Counted from the stretch's first letter, positions 33,200-41,280 are shown. The stretch: 47,031 nucleotides of DNA from Phycisphaerae bacterium (GCA_028285035.1 JANQQF010000158.1:1-47031); one strand, 5' to 3'. A program made the numbers and translations. The notes: generated by a model from the sequence alone, not told the origin.

Positions 33200-34804
33200 T
33201 TAGGGCAAAACTGTTAGATTGTTATCATAATCTGCTACGCCGACGACTGGATAAAACGGACCTTCCGCCTGCGAGGGAGTCAATGGCAATTCACCAGACC
33301 CGATCCCCGTATCAACCACAATGCGACCATTGGCGAGAAGGGTGCCCTCGCCCTGAACGAGCTGAACCAAGAGCAAATTGCCGCTATCACCCACAGCTTG
33401 GAACATACTCTCACCTTCAACCTTCGCGACATCATCGCTAAAGTAGAATTGGCTGGTCAGCAAGGTGTTGCCGTTTTGTTTGACCTTGTAGTGAATGTGG
33501 CGAGGGCGTGGTTCGTACTCCCCGGGCACAATGGTGCGGAAGGCGTACCAGCCGTCGGCGTTGGTGGTGGTAGCTCCGTAGAATTGGAACGTGGTATCAC
33601 GCCTGTCGGTAGTACTATCATCCGGGTGATCGTAAACGCCACCCGCATCCGTTTGCCAGATTTCAACGACGGTATCGGAAAGCGGCTGTCCATTGACATC
33701 GAGGACTTGCCCGTAAAGGGTCAAGACATCGCCATTGGTTTGCGATGGCTCGGTGAAGGTGGCGAGCAGTTGCTCGACTGGATTCAGTTCTTCCGCCGGA
33801 GCCGTCGAGGCTTTTGCTTTAGGGTACATTCGCTCGGCGGAGAGACCAAGGAAAAATGGCGCACGGCGGTTAGGGTAAGCGGCAACGAGTGCATCCTGAA
33901 ACTCTTGAGCGTCATCAATTTCGTTGTAGAGGCTGAGGGCCGTTTCGAGATATTCAGTGCTGGCAGCATAGACACTGGTATCAGATGGCTCGCCGTGCCC
34001 GGGCAAGATCAGTTCATATGTGTCCATTACAGCCAGTTGCCCCAATTGATCGATCCAGTTGGGGAGGTTGGGGTTCATGACCATATGGTAGTCGTTGTAA
34101 ATCAGGTCACCTGTGGCAATAACGGCATAATCAGGAAACTTGATGACCAAGGCTTCCTCGGATTCAGCATCAAAAAAGATGTCGAATTCGTAGGTGATCC
34201 CATCAATTTCAGTGGTGCCTGCTTCAACGACGTTGCCAATAGTAATCCCTTCCTCAGCAGCGATTTCAACAACTTCGGCTGGGGCATAACTCTCCACATC
34301 CGTGAAAGCGGTGGCTAGACCGTTGATATGGTCTGGGTGCTCGTGGGTGGCGTAAATGCGATCAATCGGCTTGCCGAGGCCATTGGCATAAGCGCGGAAG
34401 GCGGCGGCTGACTCGGGTGAAAAGTGCGAGTCGATTAGGACCAAGCTGCTGTCGCCTTCGATGATATAGGTACCATTACCAACACCTTGCGGTGGATTGA
34501 CGAAGGCGTGGAGGATCATTGTGCCAAAGTCGTACACATAAATTGTGGCACCCGAATCATCTTCTGAAATAGCTGGCTCAGGGATGCCAACGATAGTCTC
34601 TCCCGCTTGGGGTGTCTCTTCAGTTGTTTCTTCTTCTGCAACGGCTTCCTCTTTAACAACCTCTACAACCTCGGTGGCCGTTGGCTCCACTTCAACTTCG
34701 GGGACCTGCGTTGGAGCAGGGGCTGGCTCACTGTCGTCGCTACAGGCAGCGAGTAATAATACGGCGATGAGCAAAATCAAATTGTACTTCATAATTTTTA
34801 CCAT
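33200..34804 (-). CDS. Lipoprotein: metallo-beta-lactamase-fold domain fused to intradiol-dioxygenase-like domain
   Basis: A 534-residue lipoprotein. The signal ends LLLAAC (lipobox); a Pro/Glu/Thr-rich linker follows (about 25-85). An MBL-fold domain (about 85-290) has THEHPDH giving H154, H156, D158 and H159, then D233 in TGDLIYND and H270 in LPGHGEP, so the dinuclear metal site looks complete. The C-terminal domain (about 355-534) is intradiol-dioxygenase-like: LYGQVLDVNGQPLSDTVVEI, then WQTDAGGVYDHP, and PGEYEPRPRHIHYKV. These supply Y391, Y430, H436 and H438, corresponding to the Tyr2-His2 Fe(III) site. The ATG at 34804 has AAGG about 10 bases upstream. An exported hydrolase joined to an aromatic-ring dioxygenase is unusual; its substrate is unknown. 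Confidence 0.85.
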   Translation of the reverse strand: MVKIMKYNLILLIAVLLLAACSDDSEPAPAPTQVPEVEVEPTATEVVEVVKEEAVAEEETTEETPQAGETIVGIPEPAISEDDSGATIYVYDFGTMILHAFVNPPQGVGNGTYIIEGDSSLVLIDSHFSPESAAAFRAYANGLGKPIDRIYATHEHPDHINGLATAFTDVESYAPAEVVEIAAEEGITIGNVVEAGTTEIDGITYEFDIFFDAESEEALVIKFPDYAVIATGDLIYNDYHMVMNPNLPNWIDQLGQLAVMDTYELILPGHGEPSDTSVYAASTEYLETALSLYNEIDDAQEFQDALVAAYPNRRAPFFLGLSAERMYPKAKASTAPAEELNPVEQLLATFTEPSQTNGDVLTLYGQVLDVNGQPLSDTVVEIWQTDAGGVYDHPDDSTTDRRDTTFQFYGATTTNADGWYAFRTIVPGEYEPRPRHIHYKVKQNGNTLLTSQFYFSDDVAKVEGESMFQAVGDSGNLLLVQLVQGEGTLLANGRIVVDTGIGSGELPLTPSQAEGPFYPVVGVADYDNNLTVLP

Positions 34805-34927
34805 GATGATTAACCTTTCCAAAAAATATAATTTGATAACCTATGGTTAATAAAGTATTACCGGACGTAAGAATATCAAGAGAGAAGGGTAAATGGAAGT
34901 GTAAAAATCAAAGAATTGTGGTCAATT

Positions 34928-35836
34928 TTATGCCATTGCTCGGGGGACCAGAAATTGTTCGCGGAATTGGCCCGGTGAAATGCCTTCGATATTTCTAAAC
35001 CAACGGCCAAATTGGGACGGATTTTTGAATGCCAATTTGTGGGCGATTTCGGCGGCTGACTCAGTTGTATGAACGAGCAATCGCTTGGCTTCGAGAGCCA
35101 GCCGAATGTTGAGCATATGGCCGGGAGTCATGCCCGTGGTTTCTCGAACACTTTTCACGAGATGATTGGCGGTGACGCCTAAGATTTCGGCATACTCCTG
35201 CACTTGCTTTCGCTCAATAAAGTGGCGTTCAGTAGCCAGTCGAAAGTTGTGGGTCAGTTGGGTTGAGGCGCTTAGGGAATTTTGGGCAGGAGTCGTTTCA
35301 TATAGCCCTAAGGCCTCTAAGAAGATGAGGTTGAGATAGGCGCAAAGCATTTGGGATTGGCGAGGGCTGTTAAATTGGGATTTTTGATCAACCATTGCGA
35401 ACAAGTTGTCGAACGTGCTGCGATGAGTTGATTCTACAGGCAACAGTGGGGGGACTGTAGTGTAATAAAATGGAAGATCCGTTAAGGACTCAACCCCTGT
35501 ACCGTACAATGAGAACAGATCTGGGGCAAAACTGATGATCGTCAAGCCGACCTCATCTCGATCACCATCCAGGGTGTGAACTTGGCCGGGAGAAATGAAT
35601 ACCAGGGAGCCAGCCGTTAGGTGATGAATTTTAAAGTCGATGAAAAACCAGAGTTCCCCACGTGATAGCCAAGCCACCTCAAAAAATTTGTGGCGGTGCA
35701 CCTGTTTACGAAAGGGACAGGTCGATAGGTCATTATCAAACTGACGAACTGAAACGTGAGGGAGCAGGTCTATCCCTTCAAAGGCCTTTGGGGACGGCCA
35801 AAATTGATAGTTATTGGTTTCCTTAAATTGTAGCAT
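34928..35836 (-). CDS. AraC-family transcriptional regulator (copy 2)
   Basis: A 302-residue regulator. The cupin-like N-terminus has VHRHKFFEVAWLSRGELWFF and FISPGQVHTLDG. The C-terminal AraC HTH pair includes VQEYAEILGVTANHLVKSV and AAEIAHKLAFKNPSQFGRWF. It lies just upstream of the MBL/intradiol lipoprotein gene on the same strand, with about 120 bases between, so it may regulate it. A (TACC)n microsatellite and an inverted repeat lie upstream of its start. Full-length family member with all motifs present. Confidence 0.88.
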   Translation of the reverse strand: MLQFKETNNYQFWPSPKAFEGIDLLPHVSVRQFDNDLSTCPFRKQVHRHKFFEVAWLSRGELWFFIDFKIHHLTAGSLVFISPGQVHTLDGDRDEVGLTIISFAPDLFSLYGTGVESLTDLPFYYTTVPPLLPVESTHRSTFDNLFAMVDQKSQFNSPRQSQMLCAYLNLIFLEALGLYETTPAQNSLSASTQLTHNFRLATERHFIERKQVQEYAEILGVTANHLVKSVRETTGMTPGHMLNIRLALEAKRLLVHTTESAAEIAHKLAFKNPSQFGRWFRNIEGISPGQFREQFLVPRAMA

Positions 35837-35904
35837 CGTAAAAACACCCTAGAAAATAGTTTTTATGAACAGATGCCTGAGTAATCAGCAACGTAGTTGG
35901 TAAC

Positions 35905-35961
35905 AAGGTAGCAGGTAGCAAGGCAGCAAAAATATAATGCTACCCTGTGGCCTGCTACCTT
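35905..35961. repeat. Inverted repeat of AAGGTAGCAGG type
   Basis: AAGGTAGCAGG at 35905-35915 and its exact complement CCTGCTACCTT at 35951-35961. Between and beside the arms the words GGTAGC and GGCAGC are repeated (gcaggtagcaaggcagc). Part of the dispersed short word repeats of this genome. Confidence 0.7.
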
Positions 35962-35980
35962 GCGACAAATCAATTAAAGG

Positions 35981-36012
35981 TACCTACCTACCTACCTACC
36001 TACTTACTTACT
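35981..36012. repeat. (TACC)5(TACT)3 tetranucleotide microsatellite
   Basis: Five TACC units (35981-36000) followed by three TACT-like units, about 145 bases upstream of the AraC copy-2 start. Unit-number change would alter promoter spacing rather than a reading frame. Confidence 0.85.
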
Positions 36013-36194
36013 AAACAAATGTTGCACCTGTTTGCAAAGTGAAATTACGAATATTATGAGATAAAAACATTAAAGAAAAAAGGGTAAAATCGTGGAGAAT
36101 ATGTGCAAAAGCATGCAAATGATGATCAATTATGGAAGGATTTACAATTGTGGATTTACGATTTACGAAAAATGTTGATGATGATGCCGTAGCA

Positions 36195-37058
36195 TCATTC
36201 CCCCGCTCCTCGATTGCGAAACTGGGTCGGTGGTTCGTTCGTTAATTTTCTAAACCAGCGAGCAAAGGTGGTGCTGTCGGGAAAAGCGAGAAGATCACCG
36301 ATTTGGTTTACTGGATAAGGGGTATGAACCAGAAGCCGCTTGGCTTCCAACAGAAGGCGATCTTGTAGCATCTGCTTGGGTGTGGTGCTGGTCGTTTCAC
36401 GAACGGCCTTCACCAGATAGTTGCTGGTCACCCCCAATAGATCGGCGTATTCTTTCACTTGCCACCGTTGCCGATAATGTTGCTCAACGGCTTGTTGAAA
36501 GGCCCGGGTGAGTTGAACGGAGGCATTGGCCGCCTGGGCAATCAACTCCTCGGGCATTAGATAGGCCGCCTCAGTCAGGATCGTCTGCAAATAGCTACTG
36601 ATGATCGCTTCCCAGCCCAACCCACGATCATCAAAGCGGCTGTGGGCTGTGGTGAACAATTGTAGGAAAGTGGGCTTGAGTGAGGCGGGAATGGGTAAGG
36701 TGGGATTACAGTTGGTGTCATCAAACGGTAAAATGTTGACCAGATGATGGGCGACTGTAGGTAGCACTGTAGGCCGAAAGCCATAAATGAGTAAACGGCA
36801 GGCCTGACCTGGGACGACCAGATAGTCGTGTAGCTGGCCAGGGGAGATGAAGATAAGGCTACCTTGGTCAAGAGGATAATGCTGAAAATCGCTAAAAAAG
36901 GTGCAATCTCCATCACGCAACCAAACCAACTCATAAAAATCGTGGCGGTGCATATTCTCCGAGTGGTTTTTGGTCAACTCCCCTGAAGCCGCGACAAAAA
37001 TATTTGCCCCACCTGAAAAACTGGTTGGAAAGGGTTGTAGGAGTTCGTCGTAAGACAT
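36195..37058 (-). CDS. AraC-family transcriptional regulator (copy 3)
   Basis: A 287-residue regulator. The cupin-like N-terminal domain includes MHRHDFYELVWLRDGDCTFF and FISPGQLHDY. The HTH pair includes VKEYADLLGVTSNYLVKAV and VNQIGDLLAFPDSTTFARWF. It is on the same strand as copy 2 and separated from it by about 360 bases. The second HTH motif differs from the other two copies (SQFG replaced by TTFA), hinting at different DNA specificity. The start at 37058 has GGCC before it and no strong ribosome site. Confidence 0.86.
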   Translation of the reverse strand: MSYDELLQPFPTSFSGGANIFVAASGELTKNHSENMHRHDFYELVWLRDGDCTFFSDFQHYPLDQGSLIFISPGQLHDYLVVPGQACRLLIYGFRPTVLPTVAHHLVNILPFDDTNCNPTLPIPASLKPTFLQLFTTAHSRFDDRGLGWEAIISSYLQTILTEAAYLMPEELIAQAANASVQLTRAFQQAVEQHYRQRWQVKEYADLLGVTSNYLVKAVRETTSTTPKQMLQDRLLLEAKRLLVHTPYPVNQIGDLLAFPDSTTFARWFRKLTNEPPTQFRNRGAGE

Positions 37059-37580
37059 GGCCGAAATATAGCACGGCTTATGGTTGAAACCAAGTTTGGT
37101 GTGAAAGCTTCGATAACAACTTTGGTCAAAGTTGTAGATCGAACTTGAAAATTCTGGACAGGTAGATCGTTTAAGATGGAGCTTATTTTTAAGTGAGCGT
37201 GTTCTGGATGATACAATTCGATGATCTCTTCGATACTGGAATGCTTCTTCATTAAATCAATAAACCTGTGATATAGGTGGGAAAGGTATTTAAATTTGGG
37301 TTAAAGAATCATTAAACCTTTTTATCAAACGCTGACTTTTTTTGTGTAATGTAAGTTATTGATCGGGCCTATTTTAGCCTGATATCTAACCTTAGTCTAT
37401 AGGCCTCAAGTCTTGCTGGACGCTGCTTTTGGCAGCCTTGTGCCCTGTTTTTCAATTTTGAAGTGCCGATGTTAAAACTCTGTCAATACAGTAAAGTTAA
37501 GCTTTTGTTAACTAATTGTTAAATTTGCTTAACAATTCTGGCTGAGGTATGATATGGGGCGAATTATGGAGGATCGAATT
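37059..37580. other. Intergenic region, no supported gene
   Basis: About 520 bases between the divergent AraC and HTH genes. A minus-strand open frame over part of it overlaps the AraC start in another frame, lacks a ribosome site and has no family resemblance. The right half is AT-rich, with repeated TTAACAAT-like words near 37500-37540 that may belong to the promoter of the HTH gene. Confidence 0.5.
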
Positions 37581-38174
37581 ATGACAGATAACAATACAAC
37601 AACGCTATTGACAGCAGAAGAACGAACGGTATGTGAACAAATTAATACACAGGGGGAATCCCCTCACAATCAACGTGCTCAGGTTTTGTTAGCCATTGAC
37701 GCAGGGTCGTCACAAGCGCAAGCGGCTGAGCAATCTGGCCTAACCATTGGGCAGGTGCGGTATTGCCTACGCCGATTCCGCGAACTGCGTTTAGGTATTT
37801 TCCCAGAAATCGCTCAAAGTGAATCAAAAGCTGAGGCTGTAACCACGACGCCAGCCCCGAGTGCTGTGGAGGTTGCACCAGATCCTGTGGTAGAAGTCGT
37901 ATCAGAGGTCCCTGAGCCTGTTGCCTCAACAAATGGACAGCCTAAGGTGAAGAAAGCGAAAAAATCGAAGAAAGATGAAAAGAAGGAAGAGAAGAAAAAG
38001 GCAAAGGCTAAAGCCTTAAAGAAGGCTAAGAAAGCTTTGAAAGAGAAAAAAGCGAAGGAAAAAAAGAAAGCAGCAAAAGCAGCCAAGAAGGAGAAAAAGA
38101 AGTTAATCGCCAAAGCCAAAAAAACGGGTAAGAAGGCTAAAAAGTCAAAAAAAGGTAAAAAGAAAAAGGCATAA
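37581..38174 (+). CDS. HTH protein with histone-like lysine-rich C-terminal tail
   Basis: A 197-residue protein. Residues about 28-70 form a helix-turn-helix of the winged/transposase-like type (RAQVLLAIDAGSSQAQAAEQ, then IGQVRYCLRRFREL). A Pro/Val/Glu-rich linker follows (about 80-118). Residues 121-197 are a basic tail in which 44 of 77 residues are lysine, the rest mostly Ala, Glu and Ser, with repeats of KKAKK and KEKK type. Such tails bind DNA non-specifically and also polyphosphate, as in AlgP- or PhaF-like nucleoid/granule proteins. The ATG at 37581 has GGAGG 8 bases upstream. It is followed by the CHAD and ParA genes on the same strand. A specific DNA site for the HTH is unknown. Confidence 0.85.
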   Translation: MTDNNTTTLLTAEERTVCEQINTQGESPHNQRAQVLLAIDAGSSQAQAAEQSGLTIGQVRYCLRRFRELRLGIFPEIAQSESKAEAVTTTPAPSAVEVAPDPVVEVVSEVPEPVASTNGQPKVKKAKKSKKDEKKEEKKKAKAKALKKAKKALKEKKAKEKKKAAKAAKKEKKKLIAKAKKTGKKAKKSKKGKKKKA

Positions 38175-38181
38175 TGTTAAG

Positions 38182-38224
38182 GTGTCACAGTTTAACTTTA
38201 GAGAACTAGAAACTGTGATACACT
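38182..38224 (+). promoter_or_regulatory. Leader hairpin A of an attenuator-like region
   Basis: GTGTCACAGTTT (38182-38193) pairs with AAACTGTGATACAC (38210-38223), with one bulge. The right arm GTGATACACT (38215-38224) is also exactly complementary to AGTGTATCAC (38270-38279) inside the loop region of the next hairpin, giving a competing structure. Confidence 0.45.
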
Positions 38225-38260
38225 TAGATATATCTTAACTTAAATAACCGAACGATTTAC

Positions 38261-38299
38261 AATTGCGCGAGTGTATCACTAGCTTCGCGCAATTTTTAT
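38261..38299 (+). terminator. Hairpin B, terminator-like, before the CHAD gene
   Basis: AATTGCGCGA (38261-38270) and TCGCGCAATT (38285-38294) form a perfect 10-bp stem with a 14-base loop, ending in a T-run (aatttttata). It lies 23 bases before the CHAD start and could end the HTH transcript or attenuate read-through. Confidence 0.6.
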
Positions 38300-38321
38300 A
38301 CAGAGTGAAAGGAGTGTCGCT

Positions 38322-39869
38322 ATGACTGAGTACAAAATTCCGAATGACTATTCGGAACAAACATTGGTCGAAGCATTGGGTGCGTCTATCTCTCTTATCA
38401 AAGATCAGATAATAACACAACGATTTGTCCTTTTTGATACATTTGATTGGCGACTGTTTGATGAGTCGTTACTGCTCTATAAATCGAATAATGAGTTAGT
38501 CTTACAAAGTATCTCGAGCCAATCCGTGCTGCATCGTCAACCCATTGATAATCTACCCAAGTTTGTTTGGGATTTTCCGGAAGGGAGCCTCAAACAACAG
38601 CTAGAGCCAATTGTTGAAATGAGGGCCTTGCTCAAAGCGACTGAGGCTGATTTATACACTGCTCCCTACCGAATGCTCAATAAAGATGAGAAAACGGTGG
38701 TACGACTGGTTTATGAAACGATTGATATCAAGCAGCAGGCTGATTCGGGACCTGTCGCCACGCGTTTGGTTGTTAACCCCGTGCGCGGGTACAACAAAGC
38801 TGCTAAGAAACTAGCCCAGCATTTGAACTCATTAGGGTTGGAGGCGGAGGCGGAGAATTTTCTGGTGAAAGCCTTAGAAGCCGAAGAGACCTCGCCTGCG
38901 GATTTTCTGGCGGGGCTAAAGGTGTCACTTGAGCCGCAGATGCGGGCTGATGAGGCGACTAAACTGATTTTGCAATCAGCCTTGCGAGAAATGAAGCTGA
39001 ACGAAGATGGTATCAAAAAGGATATCGATACCGAGTTCTTACACGATTTTCGAGTGGCGGTACGACGGACTCGCTCAGTACTAAGCCAGGTAAAAAGTGT
39101 TTTTCCTGATGATGTCACGGCTCGGTTTAAGGTCGATTTTGCTACGATTGGGAAAGCGACCAATGAATTACGCGATTTGGATGTCTATCTCTTGGCCGAG
39201 GATAACTTCAAGGCGATGATGCCGACAACGATGCAAGGTGATATTGATCCCTTGTTTAACCATCTACAAAAAAGTCGAGGGGCGGCTTTGAAAACGGTGG
39301 TTAGAATGTTGAATGGGGCACACTATGCCGAGACTCTGACTGCCTGGGAGCAATTTTTAGGCGAACCTATTCGTGAGGGGCTCACGACCAAGAATGGGAG
39401 GACCCCAATCAAGACCTTGGCTCAAAATCGAATCTACAAGAAGTATCAAGGCATTATCAAATGGGGCAATCAAATTCTGCAACACACTGAAGATGAAGCC
39501 TTGCACGATCTACGTTTGGAATGTAAAAAGTTGCGTTACTTGCTGGAATTTTTTAAGAGCGTGTTTCCCCGCAAAAAAATCACATTATTGATTAAACAAC
39601 TCAAGAAATTGCAGACCAACTTGGGTGATTTCACCGATTTATGTGTACAGGAGGAATATTTGCTGACGATGACCGATCAATTGCCTCTCTCCGGTGCGAA
39701 AGCCCGTAAGGTGTTTGTGGCGGTGGGGTGTTTGGTCGGTGGAATTCAGCAAGAACAGCAACGGGTGAAAGCCGAGTTTGCCCAAGCCTTTACCGAGTTT
39801 GCTACGCCTGAGAATCAAGCCTTGTTTAGAGAATTGTTTGTCGTTCGAAAGGAGGCGAAGTCAGCATGA
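38322..39869 (+). CDS. CHAD-domain protein with degenerate CYTH-like N-terminus
   Basis: A 515-residue protein. The first ~180 residues look like a decayed CYTH/triphosphate-tunnel domain: RFVLFDTFDWRLFDESLLLY recalls the Y-F-D-T-x-D-x-x-L stretch of CYTH proteins, but the N-terminal ExExK catalytic motif is not intact (TEYKIP only). The CHAD domain (about 210-505) has FLHDFRVAVRRTRS with H241 and basic residues, ELRDLDVYL, and ALHDLRLECKKLRYLL with H395. CHAD domains are known to bind polyphosphate and to direct proteins to polyphosphate granules. The ATG follows AAAGGAG. The 3' end overlaps the ParA gene by 4 bases (ATGA), so both are made together. The enzymatic role is doubtful; a granule-binding role is favoured. 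Confidence 0.9.
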   Translation: MTEYKIPNDYSEQTLVEALGASISLIKDQIITQRFVLFDTFDWRLFDESLLLYKSNNELVLQSISSQSVLHRQPIDNLPKFVWDFPEGSLKQQLEPIVEMRALLKATEADLYTAPYRMLNKDEKTVVRLVYETIDIKQQADSGPVATRLVVNPVRGYNKAAKKLAQHLNSLGLEAEAENFLVKALEAEETSPADFLAGLKVSLEPQMRADEATKLILQSALREMKLNEDGIKKDIDTEFLHDFRVAVRRTRSVLSQVKSVFPDDVTARFKVDFATIGKATNELRDLDVYLLAEDNFKAMMPTTMQGDIDPLFNHLQKSRGAALKTVVRMLNGAHYAETLTAWEQFLGEPIREGLTTKNGRTPIKTLAQNRIYKKYQGIIKWGNQILQHTEDEALHDLRLECKKLRYLLEFFKSVFPRKKITLLIKQLKKLQTNLGDFTDLCVQEEYLLTMTDQLPLSGAKARKVFVAVGCLVGGIQQEQQRVKAEFAQAFTEFATPENQALFRELFVVRKEAKSA

Positions 39870-40609
39870 AGATTTTAGCCCTTTACAGCAATAAAGGTGG
39901 GGTGGGTAAAACGGCCACCACCGTCAACTTATCTTATTTGGCAGCGAAGTCTGGCCTGAAAACGTTGATTTGTGATCTTGATCCACAAGGCTCAACCACC
40001 TACTATTTCCGTGTCAAACCTAAACTCAAGCGTGAAGCTCGCGGGTTTGCCCAAAAGGGACAACCCATCAACGATAGCATCAAAGGTACCGACTTTGAGA
40101 ACCTTGATCTGCTCCCGGCCGATTTTTCTCATCGCAATCTCGATGTGATTTTTAATCAATTCAAACGGGCTGACCGTCGGCTGGATAAAGTCATCGGGGC
40201 GTTGGATGAAGATTACGATTTGATCGTGTTTGATTGCCCACCATCAATCAATATCTTGGCAGAGAATATCTTTTACGTGGCCGATATGGTGCTGGTTCCT
40301 CTCATCCCCACCACTTTATCAGCGCGTACACATTATCAGCTATTGAATTTCTTGAAAAAGAGTGACTACGATCTCAAAAAAGTATATGCCTTTGTTTCGA
40401 TGTTGGATCGGCGTAAGAGCTTACATCGTGACCTGTCTCAAGCGTTTGAGCAAAACTTCAAACGAATACTGCCTAGCGCTATCCCTTACGCTACTGATGT
40501 CGAAAAGATGGGGCTGCAACGTGAGCCTGTTGAGGTATTCGCCCCACGTTCTACCGCTGCCACGGCTTATCAACAGTTGTGGAAAGAGGTTCACGAAGCG
40601 TTGTTTTAG
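39866..40609 (+). CDS. ParA/MinD-family ATPase
   Basis: A 247-residue ATPase. Deviant Walker A NKGGVGKTA is at 9-17, Walker A' DLDPQGS follows, and Walker B is YDLIVFDCPPS. The region LVPLIPTTLSARTHYQLL is typical of ParA/Soj proteins that dimerise on DNA. No ParB gene or parS-like site is adjacent, so this is an orphan ParA of the cargo-positioning type. AGGAGG precedes the ATG, which overlaps the CHAD stop by 4 bases. The translational coupling to a polyphosphate-binding protein suggests that the cargo is a granule (inference). A strong terminator follows. Confidence 0.92.
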   Translation: MKILALYSNKGGVGKTATTVNLSYLAAKSGLKTLICDLDPQGSTTYYFRVKPKLKREARGFAQKGQPINDSIKGTDFENLDLLPADFSHRNLDVIFNQFKRADRRLDKVIGALDEDYDLIVFDCPPSINILAENIFYVADMVLVPLIPTTLSARTHYQLLNFLKKSDYDLKKVYAFVSMLDRRKSLHRDLSQAFEQNFKRILPSAIPYATDVEKMGLQREPVEVFAPRSTAATAYQQLWKEVHEALF

Positions 40610-40639
40610 GTCGTTCAAAACAAATTCTATAGTAATGGA

Positions 40640-40671
40640 AAAAACAGGTTTTTAGCCTGTTTTTCTTTTTT
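40640..40671 (+). terminator. Rho-independent terminator after the ParA gene
   Basis: AAAAACAGG (40640-40648) pairs with CCTGTTTTT (40656-40664); the 7-base loop is tttttag and a further T-run (cttttttt) follows. Confidence 0.9.
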
Positions 40672-41280
40672 TAGATGTGGAATTCATTCTATATCTTCCT
40701 CTACACCCTCTCATTCAAATCACATTGATCGTTTGAAATCCCGTTACAGACTTTTTCAAAGATATCGTTTCGCCATGACCTGACATAGTACTTTTTGGTT
40801 GGTTTTTGCAGTAATATTGATGACTTATTAAACCCTTCAAGAAACATTCAAAATGAATGTAAATTGAAATTTAAATTGAAATAATTCACCTCAAACTCAA
40901 ACGTGATTCAAACTTTTATATGCTATCGTAGTATAGACCAATTTGAATACTTTCCGAAGTTCCACAAATTTAAGTAAAAAATAAATGTGATTTTGGGGCA
41001 GTGTCGCTCAAGGATTATTTTTGAAGTTGTTCAAAACCTTGGCACAACAGAAACTTTCTGTTGAATATTTTCGTGCCCAAAATCATCAGGAAAAATCTTT
41101 AAATTTTCTTGAAATTTTGAAAATTAGTGAAAATCAAACCAAATTCAAACTATGTTTTGTTAAGGTATTAAGAAAGAAAATTTAACAAGGACCGAAAAAT
41201 CAAAAACAATAATCACCTATTCCCTAAATTTATAAATTTTGATGTGTACCAAAAAGCTATCTATATTTCAGGAGGGTATT
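40672..41280. other. AT-rich intergenic region upstream of the giant surface protein
   Basis: About 600 bases without a supported gene. It contains many attcaaa/aaattgaaa words and, at 41039-41080, a compound hairpin: TTGGCAC facing GTGCCCAA around an inner AACAGAAA-c-TTTCTGTT palindrome (41046-41062). A promoter for the surface-protein gene is expected here but could not be fixed. AGGAGG at 41270-41275 is the ribosome site. Confidence 0.55.

Larger units (their letters stand above)
35837..36194. other. Intergenic region between two AraC genes
   Basis: About 358 bases with no gene. It holds an inverted repeat, a tetranucleotide microsatellite and AT-rich sequence around 36020-36180 in which no clear promoter could be fixed. 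Confidence 0.6.

Noticed and set aside
33398..34318. 306-codon plus-strand open frame
   Set aside because: It lies wholly antisense to the MBL/intradiol gene, which has two recognisable domains and a lipobox; the plus-strand product has no motif.
36974..37252. 92-codon minus-strand open frame
   Set aside because: It overlaps the AraC copy-3 start in another frame, has no ribosome site and no recognisable domain.
39866..40609. ParA gene as part of a plasmid or chromosome partition locus
   Set aside because: No ParB gene, parS-like sites, replication initiator or origin features are adjacent; it is coupled to the CHAD gene instead.
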